Below, piece after piece: positions 1 through 5,719 of a DNA stretch of 64,000 nt. Origin of the DNA: Accumulibacter sp. (GTDB lineage Bacteria; Pseudomonadota; Gammaproteobacteria; Burkholderiales; Rhodocyclaceae). The notes under the pieces were generated by a model. It worked only from the letters and a program-made list of their open reading frames with translations. It had not been told where the DNA came from and did no database searches. Both the position numbers and the translations under genes were made by a program. The stretch's first letter is position 1, and every line of letters starts with the position of its first letter. The DNA lies in contig JAFLDO010000002.1 in the NCBI GenBank assembly GCA_017302455.1, forward strand, positions 1 through 64,000, written 5' to 3'.

Positions 1-111
1 ACCTGTCGCCGTCGCGGAGCATCCGCCTGGCAGTACCTCGGCACCGTCATCGCCGCCGCCCGCAAAGGCTTGCAGCTCCCCACGATCCCCGCCATCCCGG
101 CAACCGCGTAG
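1..111 (+). CDS. C-terminal fragment of a probable IS66-type transposase (partial)
   Basis: A frame open from base 1 to a TAG at 109-111 gives 36 residues: an Arg-rich start (CRRRGASAWQYL), a short helix (TVIAAARKG) and a proline-rich tail (LPTIPAIP). This layout resembles the C-terminus of IS66-family transposases. The GTGAATGATTAC immediately after the stop could be the end of an insertion sequence. The rest of the gene lies left of the window, so the family call is by resemblance only. It would explain why the leftmost gene cassette is truncated. Confidence 0.35.
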   Translation, partial: TCRRRGASAWQYLGTVIAAARKGLQLPTIPAIPATA

Positions 112-115
112 GGGA

Positions 116-298
116 GTGAATGATTACACGGAATCACTACTATCATCCTATGCGCTAAGCGGCGGTAAAACAACGCAGGACATTCCCTTCGCGATCTCTC
201 GCGGTAGCGTTCCCGTCAAATTCATTCATGGCGATGCGGCGATAGACGTATCCAAACACCGAGTTGCCGGCGCGCCGACAAGCGCGTCTGCCAAGTAG
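116..298 (+). CDS. Small unrecognised ORF in a truncated cassette
   Basis: A 60-codon frame beginning with GTG at 116 and ending before the first attC site. The protein matches no family I recognise, has no signal peptide or membrane segment, and has no separate ribosome site upstream (the only GGGGAG touches the start). Its position just before attC1 is that of a cassette gene whose 5' part has been replaced by the element to its left. It may equally be a remnant or chance frame. Confidence 0.15.
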   Translation: MNDYTESLLSSYALSGGKTTQDIPFAISRGSVPVKFIHGDAAIDVSKHRVAGAPTSASAK

Positions 299-314
299 GA
301 AAGCTTAGGGCCGT

Positions 315-352
315 ATCAAAGGGGCCAGGGTCGGATTAAATGCAAATCAATA
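315..352 (+). repeat. Upstream flank repeat, copy 1 (before attC1)
   Basis: The 38 bases before attC1 (containing GGGGCCAGGGTCGGATTAA) recur with a single mismatch (A/G) at 3855-3892, directly before attC4. Together with the attC sites this makes a direct repeat of about 108 bp. The flank lies outside the attC core, so two different cassettes end in the same non-coding tail. Confidence 0.85.
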
Positions 353-422
353 GCCCAACTCTGCCCTCCAAGCGACGCTGCGCGATAAAGCCGCGCAGCG
401 CGCCTGAGCTTTCACGTTGGGC
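353..422 (+). repeat. attC site 1
   Basis: R'' GCCCAAC at 353-359 and R' GTTGGGC at 416-422. The interior folds on the complementary arms CGCTGCGCG (376-384) and CGCGCAGCG (392-400) around ATAAAGC. This 70-bp site closes a cassette whose 5' part is missing. It is nearly identical to attC4 and similar to attC2 and attC3. Confidence 0.85.
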
Positions 423-613
423 ACCCGAGGGGGAGAGTCCTTTGCATTTCGCGTGTCGCACCCATCGGCTTTACGCTGCGGGCGGTTCGACGTCTCCCGT
501 GGCCCTTGCCGGTCGTGGCCGCGTCGCGGCTGCCGCGGCGGCGCGTACTGCAGTGCGCATCCTGAAACCGGCGTGATTGAGCAAGCGCCTGCGGATATTC
601 TGGAGATCTTTAC

Positions 614-1375
614 ATGAGCATGTCATCTTTTATCAGGTGCTTGATCTTTCGCCTCGGAGGTTCGTGGGAAGTCAGGCTCGACAAGGTCAAGAATCAAATT
701 GTCGATAAGGACTTACTAAGGGAAATTTCCCTCAGAGACTCAGATCCTCTAGTGCTACGCGCCGCACAGATGAAGCTCCGTAAGGTGAAGGCAGACGATG
801 CCTTCGCGCGCATTGAGAAATGTCAAACCGATACTGAACTCGCAAGATTCGCAAGAGGTGAAAGTGGCGAGGGCGAGCTTGTGCAGTGGCTGGCCCTAAG
901 AAAGCTAACAGACCAAGCTGAGTTAGGACAGATTGCTAGGTTGGATCCAAGCGCCGTCATGCGGTGGTGTGCTATCAAGAATTTAGACGACAAGGAAATC
1001 CTGTCCTTCCTCCTCGATACTGAGAAGACTGGAATTGTGCGTTTCTCACTTGCCGCAAAGCTGAAGGCACTGGGTGTCGTGAAGCCGATAAGCGGAGTTC
1101 CTCAAATATCTTGGCACCAAAACCGAAAAGGCGGGCTTTGTGACACCTGCTCTGTTGACATTAGCGCACCGGAGGGCTTTATTGGAATACCGGATGATGT
1201 CGAAGACACCTATCTCGCATGCGACTCGTGCTGGGACCAAAGCTGGACACGTTACGGGTACTCACCGACAGAGGGAAAGGAACGAGCATGGGTATGGTGG
1301 CAAGAGGGTGGCGATGCTAGGACACTGCAGAGTCTGAAAATTTTCGAGCGGCTTGCAGCATTGCATTGCAGGTAG
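614..1375 (+). CDS. Cassette 1 protein: helical (HEAT-like) repeats plus a Cys4 domain
   Basis: A 253-residue protein of unknown function. Residues about 30-150 form four irregular helical repeats of 27-30 residues with an 'x-E-L-x-x-I-A-x-x-D' beginning (DKDLLREISL, DTELARFARG, QAELGQIARL, KEILSFLLDT), like the HEAT/LRV-type repeats used for protein contacts. The C-terminus carries Cys176-x2-Cys179 and Cys203-x2-Cys206 with PEGFI between, a probable zinc site. The same Cys4 module with identical spacing ends the cassette 3 protein. GGAG at 602-605, eight bases before the ATG, supports the start. About 190 bp between the cassette start and the gene hold nothing I can recognise. No signal peptide; cytoplasmic by inference. 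Confidence 0.75.
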   Translation: MSMSSFIRCLIFRLGGSWEVRLDKVKNQIVDKDLLREISLRDSDPLVLRAAQMKLRKVKADDAFARIEKCQTDTELARFARGESGEGELVQWLALRKLTDQAELGQIARLDPSAVMRWCAIKNLDDKEILSFLLDTEKTGIVRFSLAAKLKALGVVKPISGVPQISWHQNRKGGLCDTCSVDISAPEGFIGIPDDVEDTYLACDSCWDQSWTRYGYSPTEGKERAWVWWQEGGDARTLQSLKIFERLAALHCR

Positions 1376-1427
1376 CCCCATACTCGAACACCGAGCTTGG
1401 GGTCACATCTAGCGAGCGCCTATTCAT

Positions 1428-1496
1428 GCCCAACTTTGCGCTCCAGGCGACCGGCCGCATAAACCCGCGGCCGTCGCCTGAGCTTTCACGTTGGGC
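1428..1496 (+). repeat. attC site 2
   Basis: R'' GCCCAAC at 1428-1434 and R' GTTGGGC at 1490-1496 enclose a GC-rich imperfect palindrome built on 'CGACCGGCCGC...CCGCGGCCGTCGCC'. At 69 bp it is almost the same as attC3. It ends cassette 1, whose first bases (TTGGGC at 417) complement its R''. Confidence 0.85.
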
Positions 1497-1551
1497 GTCA
1501 AAGCAGCGTTGTCATGGAAGTACTTCTTCACACCTGAGACAAGGGGGTCAT

Positions 1552-1671
1552 ATGAAATCACTCTGCAAAGCCGCTGTCGCTACATTTATCTTGCTATCGA
1601 GTGTTCAAGTTCTTTCGGCGGGCTTGGCGAAGAAAACGTCTCGGCGCGCCAGCCAAGGAGATCCAACATGA
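1552..1671 (+). CDS. Cassette 2 small secreted peptide (39 aa), coupled to the next gene
   Basis: A 39-residue frame with an AAGGGGG ribosome site just before the ATG. Its N-terminus is a classic signal peptide: MKSLCKAA, a hydrophobic core (VATFILLSSVQVL) and a small-residue cleavage site near SAG. Only about 16 basic and polar residues would remain after cleavage. The stop TGA (1669-1671) overlaps the ATG of the next gene (1668) as ATGA, so translation is probably coupled. It could be the truncated 5' end of a longer secreted protein, or a leader peptide whose main role is to feed ribosomes to the lipoprotein gene. Confidence 0.5.
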   Translation: MKSLCKAAVATFILLSSVQVLSAGLAKKTSRRASQGDPT

Positions 1672-2144
1672 AGCGCTCAGATCCAGCTTTAGGTGCATTT
1701 GCAACGTCAAGTGCTGCATCGGCAGCGTCGGTGATTTTATCTCACAATAGACGATTACCTAGTCTATTTGCTAGCGTAGTGGTTGTATTAATGCCAGCCG
1801 TTCTTGGGTGTGGCGTTCAGCAGAATATAGTTTCTATCCCAAAGACTGACTCCATCGCAATTGTTGATACTGAAGGCGCGTCGATCTATGGTTCTCAAAA
1901 AATCGATATGACAGCGTCTCCTCCTCGTATTATCCTACGTGAGAAGGGTAGGTACATGCTATTTCGTGTGGACCGTCAGGAAAAATTGGGGGATGTTCAA
2001 CCTCACGCAGGTGAGGTTTATGTCATCAATGACGCGCTTAACCTCGAGAAGGTAGGCACCTTTGATGCGACTAAGACCGACGATCAATTGCGATGCGAGT
2101 TTCTCAAACCAGATTCAAGAGGAGGTAAACTCTCTTGTCCATAA
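1668..2144 (+). CDS. Cassette 2 putative lipoprotein, unknown function
   Basis: A 158-residue protein starting at an ATG preceded by AAGGAG (1655-1660) and overlapping the small peptide gene by four bases. After about 28 polar residues comes RRLPSLFASVVVVLMPAVLGC, a basic and hydrophobic stretch ending in a lipobox-like VLGC, so the mature protein would be lipid-anchored in the envelope. The N-terminal extension before the hydrophobic segment is unusually long for a lipoprotein. The remaining about 110 residues look like a beta-rich globular domain and match no family I know. Confidence 0.6.
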   Translation: MKRSDPALGAFATSSAASAASVILSHNRRLPSLFASVVVVLMPAVLGCGVQQNIVSIPKTDSIAIVDTEGASIYGSQKIDMTASPPRIILREKGRYMLFRVDRQEKLGDVQPHAGEVYVINDALNLEKVGTFDATKTDDQLRCEFLKPDSRGGKLSCP

Positions 2145-2196
2145 CATATCGCAAAGCGTGGGGTAAAAGCGTGGGGTCTTGTAATCATGCATCCAT

Positions 2197-2265
2197 GCCC
2201 AACTCTGCGCTCCAGGCGACCGGCCGCATAAAGCCGCGTCCGCCGCCTGAGCTTCCACGTTGGGC
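2197..2265 (+). repeat. attC site 3
   Basis: R'' GCCCAAC at 2197-2203 and R' GTTGGGC at 2259-2265, 69 bp. The interior differs from attC2 at only a few positions. It ends cassette 2, whose own start is TTGGGC at 1491. Confidence 0.85.
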
Positions 2266-2334
2266 ACAGACATCTGTCGGTGCCCATAGGGGGTGCTTAC
2301 GAGCCAACGGCGTCAAGAGAAAGGAGAGTGCATC

Positions 2335-3546
2335 ATGAGTTGGTGGACCAAGTTGTTTGGTGGACCGGCTGGTCACGAGTCGTCCCCGGTCAAAAGATCA
2401 GCAGAATCTCGCATTTTTCCCCAAGGGCATCGCGAAGACACGACGGATAAAGAGATTGACGATCTGGTGAGTAGTTTCTGCCGGGGTCCGCGACTCTTAT
2501 ATTATGATGAGGAGCATGAAAAGCGCGTGAAGGAGCTGCGGCGGGAGCTAGTCTCAAAGGGCGATCGGGCCGTCCCTATACTTGCAAACGTCATCAGATT
2601 TGACTTTCAGGGCGAGCCTCGGAGCGCTATGTTAGCGGTTGTTGTTCTTGAAGATATTGGGACGAATCGTGCAGTCGAGGTCCTCAGTGAAGTACTCCAT
2701 TGGCCGGACAATAGAACCGCCGAGATGCTCCGACTGTACGAGCGCGCTGCTGAAGCGCTTGTTTCTATTGACAGCGAGGCTGCATGGGTAGCCATAAGGG
2801 CAGCTGCTTCTGGTCCCGCAAAGGATTATGCAAACGCTATTGCGCAACATCCCAGAGCGCGGCTTAAGCCTAACGCGGACGGCACTAGCAGCGACGAGCG
2901 GTCTAGCCGCATATGGCAAGAGGACGACGATGGCCGCATGCGGAGCCTAGACGAGGCTCGATCATTTTGTTCCTCGCTGGCGTTAGGTGGGAAGCACGAC
3001 TGGCGCTTACCCACCGCAAAAGAGCTGAAAACCTTAACGGGAACCCCTAATCTGCGGGAAGGTGCATATTGGGCCGAAGAATTGAGTGGCGATCCCTTCC
3101 ATCGGCATTCCTTCCGGGACTTTGCTGGCGAGTGCTCGGGAGGAAGGCCAGATGATGATATTGCTAGAGTTCGGGCCGTTCGGGAAGACAATCCGTCGTG
3201 TCAGCGGAATTTGCAGCATCCCATGACCAGTCCTCCTCGCGCCCCCTCGACTCGCCAACCCCCGCCCGCCACTGATCCTCTCTCGGGGGGAATTCCGGTG
3301 GGCAAGCGTCCTTTCGCTTTCTGCAACGGATGCGATTGTGTTCTCCAACCACCAGAGGGACTCATCGCGCTCGGCCACGACACGTCGACGTGTTTCTTAT
3401 TCTGTGAAACGTGCTTCGAAAACGCCAAACATGTTTTGGCAAGGGACGATAAGGTCTTTTTGCGCTCCCTAGCGAAGGAATGGTGGACTAATGGCTCTGT
3501 TCGATACGGTCGCTGGTCGTCAAGGGACAGACCACGGTATGGCTAG
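2335..3546 (+). CDS. Cassette 3 multidomain protein: helical repeats, DUF1566/Lcl-like domain, Cys4 domain
   Basis: A 403-residue protein; the ATG at 2335 follows AAAGGAG with good spacing. Residues about 35-170 are helical with HEAT-like character (RAVPILANVI, SAMLAVVVLEDIG, AVEVLSEVL). Residues about 192-285 match the DUF1566/Lcl C-terminal domain: 'RIWQEDDDG', then LDEARSFCSSL, the hallmark HDWRLPTAKEL (221-231), 'AYWAEEL' and 'RVRAVRED'. A proline-rich linker (about 295-325) leads to Cys330-x2-Cys333-x23-Cys357-x2-Cys360, the same probable zinc module that ends the cassette 1 protein, again with PEG between the pairs. Role unknown. DUF1566 domains are usually surface or binding modules, yet there is no signal peptide here. 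Confidence 0.75.
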   Translation: MSWWTKLFGGPAGHESSPVKRSAESRIFPQGHREDTTDKEIDDLVSSFCRGPRLLYYDEEHEKRVKELRRELVSKGDRAVPILANVIRFDFQGEPRSAMLAVVVLEDIGTNRAVEVLSEVLHWPDNRTAEMLRLYERAAEALVSIDSEAAWVAIRAAASGPAKDYANAIAQHPRARLKPNADGTSSDERSSRIWQEDDDGRMRSLDEARSFCSSLALGGKHDWRLPTAKELKTLTGTPNLREGAYWAEELSGDPFHRHSFRDFAGECSGGRPDDDIARVRAVREDNPSCQRNLQHPMTSPPRAPSTRQPPPATDPLSGGIPVGKRPFAFCNGCDCVLQPPEGLIALGHDTSTCFLFCETCFENAKHVLARDDKVFLRSLAKEWWTNGSVRYGRWSSRDRPRYG

Positions 3547-3892
3547 CTCAATGGCTCAAGGTGCCACTCCGGGGACAGGTCCGGTTCCGGTGGAACAGCA
3601 GTCGCCCAAACAATGGAATTTTCGATCACCTCACCGGCCGCTCCTGGCCGGTAGCCGACCGACGTCATGCTACACCCACTGACTGCTTCCCGACGCGTAG
3701 CGGTCGGCCAGGCGAGGAAATTGACATCCCCAGCGGCATGACTGCTTACGGTTGATCCGCCCGGTCGGCTTTGGAGAAGAATCTTCACCGTCTGGTTCTA
3801 TGGCCGACTGCCGACCGACGGCAGGTAAGCAACAAAACAAAACATGGGGTCAAGATCAAAGGGGCCAGGGTCGGATTAAGTGCAAATCAATA
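3547..3892. other. Non-coding tail of cassette 3
   Basis: These 346 bases lie between the cassette 3 gene and attC4. I see no convincing gene: the short frames lack ribosome sites and family features. A small perfect hairpin, CTGCCG-accga-CGGCAG, sits at 3808-3824, and 'GCCGACCGACG'-type words occur twice (near 3654 and 3810), which could be a decayed repetitive element. The last 38 bases are the flank repeat shared with attC1. Confidence 0.4.
3855..3892 (+). repeat. Upstream flank repeat, copy 2 (before attC4)
   Basis: Same 38 bases as 315-352 with one mismatch, running straight into attC4. It begins at ATCAAAGGGG; the sequence further left differs from the first copy, so the duplicated segment has a clear left edge. 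Confidence 0.85.
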
Positions 3893-3962
3893 GCCCAACT
3901 CTGCGCTCCAAGCGACGCTGCGCGATAAAGCCGCGTAGCGCGCCTGAGCTTTCACGTTAGAG
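3893..3962 (+). repeat. attC site 4
   Basis: R'' GCCCAAC at 3893-3899 and R' GTTAGAG at 3956-3962, 70 bp, nearly identical to attC1 inside. The right core differs (TTAGAG, not TTGGGC) because those bases belong to the next cassette. This is the expected signature of a junction between two unrelated cassettes. Confidence 0.87.
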
Positions 3963-3968
3963 GCTTCA

Positions 3969-4550
3969 ATGGAACTCTGGCAAGCAATCCTCTTGGCATT
4001 TGGCGGCAATGCGGCGCTAATAGCTATCTTGGCAGTGCTAGCGAAATCACTGCTCGACAAACTAATCGTCCGCGACACCAAAGTCTTTGAATCCGAGCTG
4101 AAGTCAAAGACTGACGCCGAGATCGAGCGTTTGAAGAACGAAATGGCTCGAAACGTGGAAAGTTACAAAGTTCAGTTGAAGAAGTCGGAAATATTTTTTC
4201 AGCGCGAGTTGGAAGCAGCCTCCGCGTTTTCCACACTCTTTCACTCCATCCTTCCGGGCTATAACAACCCGCTCATGGACTGGTATGAGGCGTGTGACGA
4301 AATTGCTCACGACTTTGGAAGAATCGAAACGCGACTTTCCGACTTTATGTCAAAACATGGTGCGGTTCTCACCGACGACGAGCGAGCACTGTTAGTCGAT
4401 GCAACCTCTGATGCTGGCTACGGAAAGTTCGATGTTATAGACGGAGATGTCGACTCCAATGCCAACCAAAAAGCTGACGAGCTTTACCAGAAGTTAAAGA
4501 ACCTCGAAGCAAAACTCATTGAGAGAGTCCGTGCGCAAGCCAGCCTCTAA
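3969..4550 (+). CDS. Cassette 4 membrane-anchored coiled-coil protein, unknown function
   Basis: A 193-residue protein. Residues about 5-30 form one transmembrane segment (ILLAFGGNAALIAILAVLAKSLL at the N-terminus). Residues about 38-80 are a charged heptad-rich helix (ESELKSKTDAEIERLKNEMA), followed by a mostly helical acidic domain ending in another helix. This single-TM plus coiled-coil layout is typical of hypothetical proteins found in integron cassettes, but I know no function. The stop TAA (4548-4550) lies inside the R'' core CTCTAAC of attC5, so the gene runs up to the recombination site. The ATG is 12 bases into the cassette and has no strong ribosome site. Confidence 0.7.
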   Translation: MELWQAILLAFGGNAALIAILAVLAKSLLDKLIVRDTKVFESELKSKTDAEIERLKNEMARNVESYKVQLKKSEIFFQRELEAASAFSTLFHSILPGYNNPLMDWYEACDEIAHDFGRIETRLSDFMSKHGAVLTDDERALLVDATSDAGYGKFDVIDGDVDSNANQKADELYQKLKNLEAKLIERVRAQASL

Positions 4551-4616
4551 CATGGCGGTCGAGAGGGGCGGCCTGCAAGCTGCGCTTGCAGGCCGTCCCT
4601 CTCCTCTACATTAGGC
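4545..4616 (+). repeat. attC site 5 (atypical, long perfect hairpin)
   Basis: R'' CTCTAAC at 4545-4551 complements the start of its cassette (TTAGAG at 3957). The interior is an almost perfect 20-bp stem, GAGAGGGGCGGCCTGCAAGC against the 20 bases ending 4603, with a TGC loop and a single G-U pair. The right core reads ATTAGGC (4610-4616), with A where the cleavage-site G is normally found. It is quite unlike the other sites in the array. Confidence 0.72.
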
Positions 4617-4639
4617 TGTTGTAGAAAGAAGCTTGCTGA

Positions 4640-5050
4640 ATGACTTTATTTCGTGGTGGCTGTCTATGTGGGGCCGTGCGGTACGAAACGATTTCTGATC
4701 CTTTGAACCAGAGGATATGCCACTGTAGGGCTTGTCAAAAAGTTATCGGCGCTGCCTTCAACGCTCGCGTGCTCATGCGCATCGAACATGTTGCTATCTC
4801 TGGCCCAATCAGCACATTTCACTCTTCAGAAACTCTTGAGCGCGGTTTTTGTTCGCATTGCGGTTCAAGCATTTTCTCGCGGCGTGTAGCTGCAGGAGTC
4901 ATCGGCTTAACAGCCGGTAGTCTCGACGAACCGTCACTATTCAAACCTGACATGCATTTTTGGATATCTTCAAAGCAACCGTGGCTAATAATTGCAGATA
5001 ACCTGCCTCAATACCCAGAAGGCCCGCCATCTTTGGGCTATAAGCCATGA
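4640..5050 (+). CDS. Cassette 5 GFA-family (glutathione-dependent formaldehyde-activating-like) protein
   Basis: A 136-residue protein with the zinc-binding pattern of the GFA/CENP-V domain: GGCLCGAVRYE at the start, CHCRACQK near residue 32, and FCSHCGSSIF near residue 75. These Cys residues bind two zinc ions in the family. Members are named after an enzyme that helps form S-hydroxymethylglutathione, but most, and probably this one, have no proven substrate. Length is normal for the family. It fills cassette 5, which is bounded by attC5 and attC6. GFA proteins are, as I know them, frequent cargo of integron cassettes. Confidence 0.85.
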   Translation: MTLFRGGCLCGAVRYETISDPLNQRICHCRACQKVIGAAFNARVLMRIEHVAISGPISTFHSSETLERGFCSHCGSSIFSRRVAAGVIGLTAGSLDEPSLFKPDMHFWISSKQPWLIIADNLPQYPEGPPSLGYKP

Positions 5051-5066
5051 GTATTTACTCTAGTTG

Positions 5067-5132
5067 GCCTAACATTGCATTCGAAGCGACCTACGCAAAA
5101 AGCCGCGCAGGCGCCTCAACTTTACGTTATGC
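5067..5132 (+). repeat. attC site 6
   Basis: R'' GCCTAAC at 5067-5073, complementing the cassette 5 start (TTAGGC at 4611), and R' GTTATGC at 5126-5132. The interior resembles attC1 and attC4 (AAGCGACCTACGC and GCCGCGCAGGCGCC arms). Size 66 bp. The start codon of the next gene lies inside the right core. Confidence 0.85.
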
Positions 5133-5488
5133 GTCTTAGTAACTCTCCTCGCGCATTAGCCGCGCTTTCGTTCCTCTGGCCTTCAATCATCTCGATAGGC
5201 GTGCTGGTTATACTCGGCAATCAGCTGGGGTCAGTTAGCGCGTTGTTTTCGCTCGAACCTCCAGCTGACACCATCGTGCGTTTTACATGCATTGCTCTGC
5301 TTATTGCTCTTGTGTGTGGAGGCCTGCTGCTTTCACCCGTGATGCTGCCCCGGTTCGCCCGTTGGTCCATGTTGTTTGTGTGTGTCGGGATCACACTTGG
5401 GTGCCTAGGCTTCGCACAACTTCTGTCACTCGGCTGGGTGTTTCCGTGTTGGTACTTGTTTAGGTTTGCTCATGAAACATACGCATAA
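5129..5488 (+). CDS. Cassette 6 small membrane protein spanning the whole cassette
   Basis: A 119-residue hydrophobic protein with three or four membrane segments (about residues 15-35, 50-70, 78-98 and a last one near 100), family unknown. The ATG at 5129 lies within the R' core GTTATGC of attC6, at the third base of the cassette. The TAA at 5486-5488 lies within the R'' core GCATAAC of attC7. The reading frame therefore occupies practically the entire 405-bp cassette. No ribosome site of its own is visible upstream, so translation would depend on what the preceding cassette supplies, or on a leaderless or re-initiation mode. A later non-ATG start cannot be excluded. Confidence 0.6.
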   Translation: MRLSNSPRALAALSFLWPSIISIGVLVILGNQLGSVSALFSLEPPADTIVRFTCIALLIALVCGGLLLSPVMLPRFARWSMLFVCVGITLGCLGFAQLLSLGWVFPCWYLFRFAHETYA

Positions 5489-5537
5489 CGAGTAAGGATA
5501 GATCGTGCGAAGCCACGATCTGATCCGTTTGTTGGAC
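5483..5537 (+). repeat. attC site 7 (short, last of the array)
   Basis: R'' GCATAAC at 5483-5489 complements the cassette 6 start (TTATGC at 5127); R' GTTGGAC is at 5531-5537. Between them a compact stem pairs GGATAGATCGTG with CACGATCTGATCC around CGAAGC. At 55 bp it is the shortest of the seven. No further attC is visible to its right, where a TTGGAC-started cassette is cut off by the IS91-type element. Confidence 0.82.
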
Positions 5538-5719
5538 GAGCCCGGGCCGGAGAGCGGGGCGCCCCCCCTGCAAACATCTTTTCTGGAATGACCCCATAGG
5601 CATGAACGCCGGTGGGGCGGGAGCGGGAAGTTTCGGCGCGCCGGCGCATGCGCGGCGCCGATCTCCCGAAAGCCGCCGTTTTCGCGTCCCGGCCACCGCT
5701 TTCCGGGCGGCCGCATCGC

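Larger units (their letters stand above)
353..5537 (+). mobile_element. Integron gene-cassette array (six complete cassettes, no integrase in window)
   Basis: Seven attC-like sites of 55-72 bp punctuate the region in one orientation. Each has an RYYYAAC core on the left (the fifth, CTCTAAC, has C for R) and a TTRRRY-type core on the right with an imperfect palindrome between. Reading cassettes from the base after the cleavage G gives six units: 417-1490, 1491-2259, 2260-3956, 3957-4610, 4611-5126, 5127-5531. Each cassette's first six bases (TTGGGC, TTGGGC, TTGGGC, TTAGAG, TTAGGC, TTATGC) are the complement of the R'' core of its own terminal attC (GCCCAAC three times, then CTCTAAC, GCCTAAC, GCATAAC). 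That agreement is what excision as a circle demands and is hard to get by chance. The genes look richer in A/T than the chromosome to the right. An intI gene would be expected left of base 1; if absent, this is a CALIN (attC cluster lacking an integrase). Confidence 0.88.

Noticed and set aside
340-617. Two short + frames starting inside or near attC1
   Set aside because: They read through the attC hairpin and the cassette 1 leader without a ribosome site; Arg-rich text with no conserved feature.
1-5537. An integron integrase gene (intI) inside the window
   Set aside because: No tyrosine-recombinase motif (RHRY signature) was found on either strand in the array or just right of it; it may lie left of base 1.
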